Assembly (NCBI RefSeq): GCF_015680405.1
Contig: NZ_JADLJS010000011.1
Span: 60,771 to 124,770, forward strand
Direction: 5' to 3'
From: Pseudomonas pudica
Lineage (GTDB): Bacteria; Pseudomonadota; Gammaproteobacteria; Pseudomonadales; Pseudomonadaceae
Length of the DNA: 64,000 nucleotides
Part shown: positions 18,176-24,762 of the stretch, in pieces
How positions within the stretch are numbered: the stretch's first letter is position 1
Layout: every line of letters starts with the position of its first letter
Translations under genes and position numbers: made by a program
The notes under the pieces: generated by a model
Database searches by the model: none
Told to the model about the DNA's origin: nothing
The model's input: the letters and a program-made list of their open reading frames with translations, nothing else

Positions 18176-18818
18176 AGGCGTTCGGCAACAAAAGCTTGCA
18201 TTGACGCTCGACCCGTTGGTGCGTGTCGTTACGAATGGCGAAGATAAACAGGCTGTGCTGCTACTGCCAGGTCCCGATACGGCGGCCTGGGTTCTGGAAG
18301 GCGAGCGGCTGGGGCGCCTGGAGACAGAAGGTAGCACCCGGTACTATTACCCTCCTGCTGGTCCTGGATCTGGTGCGGTTCTGAGTACGAAAAACAAGAC
18401 CGGTCGCCCGGCCGCTGTTATTTCCAGCGTCCCTAAATGGTTCACGGTTGATATGGTCAAAGCCACGCAAAATGGCGAAAGCGCATACTCGACATTTGCT
18501 ACATACCATGCGCCGCAAACGCATTATTTGAAGGCTTCCCTGGAAAACGGCAAGTTCAAACTTGAACTCTGGTACTACGACGTTGAGGCGCGCAAAGACC
18601 TGCCGGTCCCGGAAGGTGATACCGAGTGGGGTGTCGTTTCGGGTAATGGCACTTTATCGCCTTCGGGTGTGTTCAACCCGGCCGCCAGCAATCCATCTTC
18701 CTTCTCTGTCGTCTGGGCGCGGGACACGAGCGACCCCCGCCTTCTGTTATGGGCGTTCACCGTTATCCCCATGCCGCTCTACTCGCCCGAGGAGGCTGTA
18801 GCGCTATATAACGGTTGA
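18129..18818 (+). CDS. Ig-like protein, resembles C-terminal third of the 3827 protein
   Basis: This frame encodes 229 aa from ATG 18129 (an in-frame GTG at 18123 is also possible), with AGGTG upstream. Two Ig-like signatures are visible: residues 20-80 (LALTLDPLVRVV, then WVLEGERLGRLETEG, YYYPP) and residues 145-220 (KLELWYYD, EWGVVSGNGTLSPSGVF, LLLWAFTVIPMPLY). Both match the 3827 protein in order and spacing. No export signal is seen. A separate start with a ribosome site favours a genuine overlapping gene, while the homology to an internal part of a larger paralog favours a frameshift. A strong hairpin at 18843 follows. Confidence 0.6.
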   Translation: MARNTIPPGEQFSQGEGVRQQKLALTLDPLVRVVTNGEDKQAVLLLPGPDTAAWVLEGERLGRLETEGSTRYYYPPAGPGSGAVLSTKNKTGRPAAVISSVPKWFTVDMVKATQNGESAYSTFATYHAPQTHYLKASLENGKFKLELWYYDVEARKDLPVPEGDTEWGVVSGNGTLSPSGVFNPAASNPSSFSVVWARDTSDPRLLLWAFTVIPMPLYSPEEAVALYNG

Positions 18819-18842
18819 TACTTTGTTCCTGCTTGCAACTTC

Positions 18843-18871
18843 CCGACAGAGCCGTTTTGCGGCTCTGTCGG
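18843..18871. terminator. Strong hairpin between convergent genes
   Basis: CCGACAGAGCCG and CGGCTCTGTCGG form a perfect 12-bp stem with a TTTTG loop. It lies between the stop codons of the 18129 gene and fadE, so it could serve both. There is no long T-tract, so it may instead stabilise the 3' ends. Confidence 0.6.
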
Positions 18872-18893
18872 CACTCTGACTTTCTGCCTAAGC

Positions 18894-21341
18894 TCAGCGA
18901 ATGCATCCTGGCTTGGGGTTCAGCTGATCTTTGTCGAAGGCGTCCACATCGATTACTTTCCGGCGCGCCTGTTCAGCTTCCACCAGGTGTTGCCCCTCAG
19001 CCGGCTGCAGAAGGCCCACTTCGATGGCGGCTTCGACCGTGGCCTGACCATGGCCTGGCGTGAACTTGCCGTCCTTGATGGCCTGATGCAGCCTTTTTTG
19101 CACAGGGGCGGTTTCGTCCAGCAAATCACTGGCCCGCTGCAACGCCGCAACCGGGTCGCCTTCGGCCTGTGGCCTGAAGCATCCCGCTAACAGCTCCTCC
19201 AGTGCCGGGTCGCCTTTGCGGCGGCCGATCAGTGCGGCGACTTCGGCATCCAGTTCATCGCTCGGCCCGGTATGGCGGCGGCCGAAGGGGAATACCAGCA
19301 CGCGCAGGGCACAGCCGACGAAGCGGTTGGGGAAGTTGTCCAGCAGGCGGTCCAGGGCGTTTTCCGCCTGGCCCAGGCTTTCTTCCACGGCCCAGCGCAA
19401 CAGTGGCTGCATGTGCTCCGGTGAACCCAGGTCGTGATAGCGCTTGAGGGCGGCGCTGGACAGGTACAGGTAGCTGAGCACGTCACCCAGCCGTGCGCTC
19501 AGGCGTTCGCGGCGCTTGAGCGCGCCGCCCAGCAGCATCATCGACAGGTCAGCCAGCAGGGCGAAGGCCGCGGCCTGGCGGTTGAGCGCCCGGAAGTAAC
19601 CTTGGCTCAAGGCATCGCCTGGTACGCTTTCCAGGCGGCCCAGGCCGAGGTTCAACACCAGCGTGCTGGCCGCGTTGCTCGTGGCGAACATGATGTGTTT
19701 CATCAACAGGTCGTCGAATTCCCTCAATGCCTGATCGCGGTCCTCGCGCCCGGCCAGGGTCATTTCCTTGAGCACGAACGGGTGACAGCGGATGGCACCC
19801 TGGCCGAAGATCATCAGGTTGCGCGAAAGAATGTTGGCGCCTTCGACGGTGATGAAGATCGGCGCCCCTTGCCAGTTGCGCCCCAGATAGTTGTTTGGCC
19901 CCATGATGATGGCCTTGCCGCCGTGCACGTCCATGGCGTGCTTGATGCACTCGCGGCCACGCTCGGTGAGGTGGTACTTGAGGATCGCCGACAGCACCGA
20001 AGGCTTCTCGCCCAGGTCCACGGCCTTGGCGGTCAGCAGCCGTGCGCTGTCCATCAGCCAGGCATTGCCGCCGATGCGTGCCAGCGACTCCTGGATACCT
20101 TCGAAGGCAGCCAGGGGAACATTGAACTGTTCGCGTATGTTGGCGTACTGGCCAGTGACCAGGCTGGTGTACTTGGCAGCGCCGGTACCCACTGCGGGCA
20201 GGGAGATGGAGCGGCCGACCGACAGGCAGTTCATCAGCATCATCCAGCCCTTGCCGAGCATGGCCTGGCCACCGATGAGGAAATCCAGCGGCACGAATAC
20301 GTCCTTGCCGCTGTTGGGGCCGTTCATGAACGCGGCGCCCAGTGGCAGGTGGCGTTTGCCGATTTCGACGCCGGGCGTGTCGGTAGGGATCAGCGCCAGG
20401 CTGATACCCAGTTCTTCCTGCTCGCCCAACAGGTGGTCCGGGTCGTAGGCCTTGAACGCCAGGCCCAGCAGGGTGGCGACGGGCCCGAGGGTGATATAGC
20501 GCTTTTCCCAGTTCAGGCGCAGGCCGATGACCTCTTCGCCGTTCCATTGCCCCTTGCAGACCACCCCGGTGTCAGGCATGGCGCCAGCGTCGGAGCCGGC
20601 CAGCGGGCCAGTGAGGGCGAAGCAGGGGATTTCATCGCCACGCGCCAGGCGTGGCAGGTAGTGGTTGCGTTGTTCGTCAGTGCCGTAATGCAACAGCAGT
20701 TCGGCCGGGCCGAGCGAGTTGGGCACCATCACGGTGGAGGCCAGGTCGCCGCTGCGGGTGGCCAGTTTCATCGCCACCTGGGAGTGTGCGTAGGCTGAAA
20801 AGCCCTTGCCGCCGTATTCCTTGGGGATGATCAGGGCGAAGAAGCCATGCTGCTTGATATGTGCCCAGGCTTCGGCCGGCAGGTCCATGTCCTGGCCGAT
20901 CTGCCAGTCGCTGACCATGGCGCACAGCTGTTCGGTCGGGCCATCGATGAAGGCCTGTTCTTCTTCGGTCAGCTTCGGCGCCGGGTAGTCGAGCAAGGTG
21001 TGCCAATCGGGACGGCCGCTGAACAGTTCGCCATCCCACCATACGGTGCCGGCGTCGATCGCTTCGCGCTCGGTTTGCGACATCGGCGGCAGGGTGCGCT
21101 GGAACCACTTGAACACGGGGCCTGTGAATACCTTTCGGCGCCATTCCGGCAGCGCCACCAGGGCGACCTTCAGTGCCAGCACTATCCAGAGCAGGGTCAG
21201 CAGCCAGCCAGGAGCGCTGCTGAAAATGCCCATCAGCAGTACATAGCCCGCCATGATGCCGAGAATCTGCAAGGGCGCCAGGCGCCGGTGCGTGAGGTAC
21301 GCCGCGCCGATCACCAGCACTACCAACCACAACAGCAACAT
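18894..21341 (-). CDS. fadE: Acyl-CoA dehydrogenase, FadE type
   Basis: This 815-aa protein is the size of E. coli FadE and catalyses the first step of fatty acid beta-oxidation, FAD-dependent oxidation of acyl-CoA to trans-2-enoyl-CoA. The start is ATG 21341 (MLLLWLVVLVIGAAYLTHRR) behind GGAGGA; the longer upstream frame is only translated REP sequence. Two hydrophobic stretches occupy about residues 1-55 and anchor it to the membrane. The dehydrogenase core follows: EYGGKGFSAYAHSQ near 185, CFALTGPLAGSDAGA near 255, and the HGGKAIIMGPNNYLGR C-terminal flavin segment near 490. The last about 250 residues are the FadE-specific extension. It stands alone, convergent to the accessory cluster. 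Confidence 0.92.
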   Translation of the reverse strand: MLLLWLVVLVIGAAYLTHRRLAPLQILGIMAGYVLLMGIFSSAPGWLLTLLWIVLALKVALVALPEWRRKVFTGPVFKWFQRTLPPMSQTEREAIDAGTVWWDGELFSGRPDWHTLLDYPAPKLTEEEQAFIDGPTEQLCAMVSDWQIGQDMDLPAEAWAHIKQHGFFALIIPKEYGGKGFSAYAHSQVAMKLATRSGDLASTVMVPNSLGPAELLLHYGTDEQRNHYLPRLARGDEIPCFALTGPLAGSDAGAMPDTGVVCKGQWNGEEVIGLRLNWEKRYITLGPVATLLGLAFKAYDPDHLLGEQEELGISLALIPTDTPGVEIGKRHLPLGAAFMNGPNSGKDVFVPLDFLIGGQAMLGKGWMMLMNCLSVGRSISLPAVGTGAAKYTSLVTGQYANIREQFNVPLAAFEGIQESLARIGGNAWLMDSARLLTAKAVDLGEKPSVLSAILKYHLTERGRECIKHAMDVHGGKAIIMGPNNYLGRNWQGAPIFITVEGANILSRNLMIFGQGAIRCHPFVLKEMTLAGREDRDQALREFDDLLMKHIMFATSNAASTLVLNLGLGRLESVPGDALSQGYFRALNRQAAAFALLADLSMMLLGGALKRRERLSARLGDVLSYLYLSSAALKRYHDLGSPEHMQPLLRWAVEESLGQAENALDRLLDNFPNRFVGCALRVLVFPFGRRHTGPSDELDAEVAALIGRRKGDPALEELLAGCFRPQAEGDPVAALQRASDLLDETAPVQKRLHQAIKDGKFTPGHGQATVEAAIEVGLLQPAEGQHLVEAEQARRKVIDVDAFDKDQLNPKPGCIR

Positions 21342-21468
21342 AATCGGTCCTCCTTGGAACCAGGGGGGCTTGAGCCGTCCCAGACAGCTTAGACGCAACG
21401 CTGTGAACGGCAGGGTCAGAACAGTGACAGGGTGTAGCGGTGGGAGTTTCAGTCCGATGTTTGCCTGT

Positions 21469-21569
21469 ACCGGCCTCTTCGCGGGTAAACCCGCTCCCAC
21501 AGGTACTGCACCGCTCTGAGATCGGGTGGGATCCTTGTGGGAGCGGGTTTACCCGCGAAGAGGCCGGTA
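21469..21569. repeat. REP doublet (REPIN) between fadE and GST gene
   Basis: Two inverted copies of the P. putida-type REP (TTCGCGGGTAAACCCGCTCCCACAG and its complement) flank about 30 bp. The arms extend to GTACCGGCC...GGCCGGTAC. It lies between the divergent start regions of fadE and the GST gene. Confidence 0.9.
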
Positions 21570-21626
21570 CAGGCGATAAAACTCTGGAGTAGACTGTGCC
21601 TCCTCCGCATTCATAAGGACGTTGCC

Positions 21627-22250
21627 ATGCTGAAGATCTGGGGCCGCAAGAATTCGAGCAATGTACGCAAGGCGCTGTGGATCGCCCACGAACTGGGCCT
21701 GGACTTCGAATCCATCGACGCCGGCGGCGCCTTCGGCGTGGTCAACGAGCCACACTACCGTGCCCGCAACCCCAACGGCCTGGTGCCGATGCTGGAAGAC
21801 GGCGACCTGACCCTGTGGGAGTCCAATACCATCGTCCGCTACCTGTGCGCCGAATACGGTGCGGAGCAGGGCTGGTACCTGGACGACCCGCGTCAGCGCG
21901 CCCTGGCGGACAAGTGGATGGACTGGACCACCTCGTCCTTCGCCACGCCGTTCCGCCCACTGTTCTGGGGCCTGTTGCGCACCCCGGAGGACCAGCGCGA
22001 CTGGGTGGCGATCAACGCTGCGCACAAGCAATGCGCCCAGCTGCTGGCCATTGCCGACGAAGCCCTGGCCAAACAACCGTACCTTTCCGGTGACCAGATC
22101 GGCATGGGTGATATCCCGCTGGGTAGCTTCATCTATGCCTGGTTCGAAATGCCCATCGAGCGCCCGGCGATGCATAACCTGGAGGCCTGGTACGAGCGCC
22201 TGAAAGCCCGCCCTGCTTACCAGGCAGCGGTAATGACTGCGCTGACCTGA
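21627..22250 (+). CDS. Glutathione S-transferase family protein
   Basis: This 207-aa protein starts at ATG 21627 (MLKIWGRKNSSNVRKALW) behind AAGGA; the frame upstream is translated REP DNA. The N-terminal thioredoxin-like domain (1-80) has the Ser-rich active-site loop NSSNV near residue 10, the cis-Pro segment GLVPMLEDGD near 52 and the glutathione-binding ESNTIVRYL near 66. The C-terminal helical domain follows (IGMGDIPLGSFIYAWFEM near 165). It would conjugate glutathione to electrophiles in the cytoplasm; the substrate is unknown. A GC-rich hairpin follows at 22303. Confidence 0.9.
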   Translation: MLKIWGRKNSSNVRKALWIAHELGLDFESIDAGGAFGVVNEPHYRARNPNGLVPMLEDGDLTLWESNTIVRYLCAEYGAEQGWYLDDPRQRALADKWMDWTTSSFATPFRPLFWGLLRTPEDQRDWVAINAAHKQCAQLLAIADEALAKQPYLSGDQIGMGDIPLGSFIYAWFEMPIERPAMHNLEAWYERLKARPAYQAAVMTALT

Positions 22251-22270
22251 TCGAACACCACGGCTACTTC

Positions 22271-22283
22271 GATAGTCATTATC
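22271..22283 (+). promoter_or_regulatory. Fur-box-like sequence upstream of the ABC exporter
   Basis: GATAGTCATTATC matches the 6-1-6 Fur pattern GATAAT-N-ATTATC at 11 of 12 fixed positions. It is about 110 bp upstream of the ATP-binding protein gene at 22395. It is a single weak box without clear -35/-10 elements, so it may be chance. Confidence 0.25.
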
Positions 22284-22302
22284 AATACACATGACTGTAC
22301 TT

Positions 22303-22333
22303 GTGCGGCCAGGCCAAGCACCATTGGCCGCAC
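22303..22333 (+). terminator. Hairpin after GST gene
   Basis: GTGCGGCCA and TGGCCGCAC pair over 9 bp with a 13-base loop. It is about 50 bp after the GST stop. No T-tract follows, so termination is only possible. Confidence 0.4.
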
Positions 22334-22394
22334 TCACTGCGCCAGTGCCTTTACCTGGCGTGTCCTGCACCTTTTTCTCGGTAAGTGACCCGCT

Positions 22395-23327
22395 ATGAGT
22401 TCCGCCCTGTCCATCCGACAGCTGACCAAGACCTACGGCAACGGCTTCCAGGCCCTCAAGGGTATCGACCTGGATGTTGCCGAAGGCGACTTCTTCGCCT
22501 TGCTCGGCCCCAACGGCGCGGGCAAGTCCACCACCATCGGCATCCTCTCCACCCTGGTCAACAAGACCAGCGGCACGGTCAACGTGTTCGGCCACGACCT
22601 GGACCGCGAGCCGTCGCCGCTAAAACGCTGCCTGGGCGTGGTGCCGCAGGAGTTCAACTTCAACCAGTTCGAGAAAACCTTCGACATCGTCGTGACCCAG
22701 GCCGGTTACTACGGCATCCCGCCCAAGGTGGCCAAGGAGCGTGCCGAGCAGTACCTGACCCAGCTTGGCCTGTGGGACAAGCGTGACGTACAGTCGCGTT
22801 CGCTGTCGGGGGGCATGAAGCGCCGCCTGATGATTGCCCGCGCGCTGATCCACGAACCGCGCCTGCTGATTCTCGACGAGCCCACCGCCGGTGTGGACAT
22901 CGAACTGCGCCGTTCGATGTGGAGCTTCCTCACCGAGCTGAACCAGAAGGGCATCACCATCATCCTCACCACCCACTACCTGGAAGAGGCCGAGCAGCTG
23001 TGCCGTAACATCGGCATCATCGACCACGGCACCATCGTCGAGAACACCAGCATGCGCCAGTTGCTGGGCAAGCTGCATGTCGAAACCTTCGTGCTCGACA
23101 TCAAGCAGGACCTGGCCACTGCACCGGTGCTGCAGGGCTACCCGTGCCGGCTGCTGACCCCGCACACCCTGGAAGTGCAGGTGGACAAGGACATTGGCAT
23201 CACGGCGTTGTTCGGCCAGCTGGCGCTGCAGAACATCGAGGTACAGAGCCTGCGCAACAAGACCAACCGACTCGAGGAGCTGTTCGTGTCCCTGGTGGAA
23301 AAAAACCTGTCGAAGGTGGCCGTATGA
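22395..23327 (+). CDS. ABC-2 type exporter, ATP-binding subunit (YadG-like)
   Basis: This 310-aa protein contains a complete ABC ATPase: Walker A GPNGAGKST near residue 37, Q-loop VVPQEF near 82, signature LSGGMKRR near 136, Walker B LLILDEPTAGVD near 155 and H-loop TTHYLEEAEQL near 190. The C-terminal about 100 residues are the usual extension of ABC-2 exporters. It works with the permease encoded next, whose ATG overlaps this stop (ATGA). Orthologs of YadG/YadH occur widely; the transported substrate is not known from sequence. Confidence 0.93.
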   Translation: MSSALSIRQLTKTYGNGFQALKGIDLDVAEGDFFALLGPNGAGKSTTIGILSTLVNKTSGTVNVFGHDLDREPSPLKRCLGVVPQEFNFNQFEKTFDIVVTQAGYYGIPPKVAKERAEQYLTQLGLWDKRDVQSRSLSGGMKRRLMIARALIHEPRLLILDEPTAGVDIELRRSMWSFLTELNQKGITIILTTHYLEEAEQLCRNIGIIDHGTIVENTSMRQLLGKLHVETFVLDIKQDLATAPVLQGYPCRLLTPHTLEVQVDKDIGITALFGQLALQNIEVQSLRNKTNRLEELFVSLVEKNLSKVAV

Positions 23328-24103
23328 GTGTGGAACTGCGCACCAACTGGGTCGCCCTGAACACCATCGTCTACCGTGAAGTGCGGCGCTTCCTGCGTAT
23401 CTGGCCGCAGACCCTGCTGCCGCCGGCGATCACCATGGTTCTGTACTTCGTCATCTTCGGTAACCTGATCGGCCGGCAGATCGGCGACATGGGTGGCTTC
23501 ACCTACATGGAGTACATCGTGCCGGGGCTGATCATGATGTCGGTGATCACCAACTCCTACGGCAACGTGGTGTCGAGCTTCTTCGGCAGCAAGTTCCAGC
23601 GCTCCATCGAAGAGCTGATGGTGTCGCCGGTTTCGCCACACACCATCCTCGTCGGTTACGTGCTGGGTGGCGTGCTGCGTGGCCTGGCGGTGGGCGTGAT
23701 CGTGACCTTCCTGTCGCTGTTCTTCACCCACCTGCAGGTGCACCACCTGGGCGTGACGGTGGTCGTGGTGCTGCTGACCGCCACCATCTTCTCGCTGCTG
23801 GGCTTCGTCAATGCGGTGTTCGCGCGCAACTTCGACGACATTTCGATCATCCCTACCTTCGTGCTGACGCCGCTGACCTATCTGGGCGGGGTGTTCTACT
23901 CGATCAACCTGCTGCCGCCGTTCTGGCAGACCGTGTCGCTGGCCAACCCTGTGCTGCACATGGTCAACTCGTTCCGCTACGGCATCCTAGGGGTGTCGGA
24001 TATCAGCATTGGCACGGCGATTACCTTCATGCTGGTCGCTACCGCTGTGCTCTACGTGGTGTGCGTTCGCCTGCTGGTCAGCGGCCGCGGCATGCGTGCC
24101 TGA
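23324..24103 (+). CDS. ABC-2 type exporter, permease subunit (YadH-like)
   Basis: This 259-aa inner-membrane protein starts at ATG 23324, overlapping the ATPase stop by 4 bases. About six membrane segments are visible, for example TLLPPAITMVLYFVIFGNLI (about 25-45), YIVPGLIMMSVITNSYGNV (60-80) and LAVGVIVTFLSLFFTH (115-130). The ABC-2 signature region PLTYLGGVFYSINLLPPFW lies near residue 185. It partners the YadG-like ATPase. Its last 117 bases overlap the 3' end of the convergent DUF2062 gene. Confidence 0.93.
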   Translation: MSVELRTNWVALNTIVYREVRRFLRIWPQTLLPPAITMVLYFVIFGNLIGRQIGDMGGFTYMEYIVPGLIMMSVITNSYGNVVSSFFGSKFQRSIEELMVSPVSPHTILVGYVLGGVLRGLAVGVIVTFLSLFFTHLQVHHLGVTVVVVLLTATIFSLLGFVNAVFARNFDDISIIPTFVLTPLTYLGGVFYSINLLPPFWQTVSLANPVLHMVNSFRYGILGVSDISIGTAITFMLVATAVLYVVCVRLLVSGRGMRA

Positions 24104-24619
24104 AGCCTTGCACCGGCATTGGCGCAGACGCCACTGCCGGCCCACCCACCAGCGCCAGTAGAGCATGGTGGTGAAGTAGCCAAGGATACCCAGCACCACC
24201 CCGCACACCACCGAGCCGAGCAGGAAAGGTTGCCACAACGTCGACAACTGGTCGGTGATCCACTGGAAAGTCAGTTCGTCGGGCAGGGTGCGCGGCGGCA
24301 CCTGCATCAGCCAGGCGCCGGTCATGTAGGTGACGAAGAACACCGGCGGCATGGTCAGCGGGTTGGTCAGCCAAACCAGGCTGACCGCGATCGGCAGGTT
24401 GCCGCGCAGCGGAATGGCCAGTGCGGCGGCCAGCAGCATCTGCGCTGGCATCGGGATCAGCGCCGCGAACAGGCCAACGCCCATGGCCCTCGCCACCGAA
24501 TGGCGGTTCAGGTGCCAGAGGTTCGGGTCATGCAGCAACTTGCCGAAAAAGCGTAAGGACTTGTGTTCCCGAATACTGGTCGGGTCCGGCATGTAGCGTT
24601 TGAAAAGTCGGCGCGGCAT
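23987..24619 (-). CDS. DUF2062 membrane protein with long antisense-derived tail
   Basis: This 210-aa protein starts at ATG 24619 (MPRRLFKRYMPDPTSIREHK) behind GGAG. The conserved DUF2062 region is clear: HSVARAMGVGLFAALIPMPAQMLLA near residue 40, ALAIPLRGNLPIAVSLVWLTNPLTMPP near 70, and a second hydrophobic pair after residue 125 (FLLGSVVCGVVLGILGYFTTML). The function of the family is unknown; it is an inner-membrane protein. After WRWWVGRQWRLRQ near residue 170 the remaining about 40 residues (His/Ala/Asn-rich) are encoded opposite the end of the ABC permease gene and do not look conserved. Confidence 0.85.
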   Translation of the reverse strand: MPRRLFKRYMPDPTSIREHKSLRFFGKLLHDPNLWHLNRHSVARAMGVGLFAALIPMPAQMLLAAALAIPLRGNLPIAVSLVWLTNPLTMPPVFFVTYMTGAWLMQVPPRTLPDELTFQWITDQLSTLWQPFLLGSVVCGVVLGILGYFTTMLYWRWWVGRQWRLRQCRCKASGTHAAAADQQANAHHVEHSGSDQHEGNRRANADIRHP

Positions 24620-24762
24620 GTAGGCTCCCGGAGCGTTGACCTGGGCAGTATGCCCTGATTCCCGTTCAGCCTCGTTTAGAGTTTGTGACAATTGTTGAGC
24701 AAGCGCTGCCGGCAATTGGGCTATGCCTCAGAAGGTGATTTCGCTTCTGGAGCTCTACTTCT

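Noticed and set aside
19434..20798. Plus-strand open frame of 454 codons
   Set aside because: It is antisense of fadE, with Gln/His/Val-rich low-complexity product and no recognisable domain.
21342..21500. N-terminal extensions of fadE (and of the GST at 21537-21626)
   Set aside because: The extra residues (MGAGLPAKRP) are translated REP sequence, and good ribosome sites precede the internal starts.
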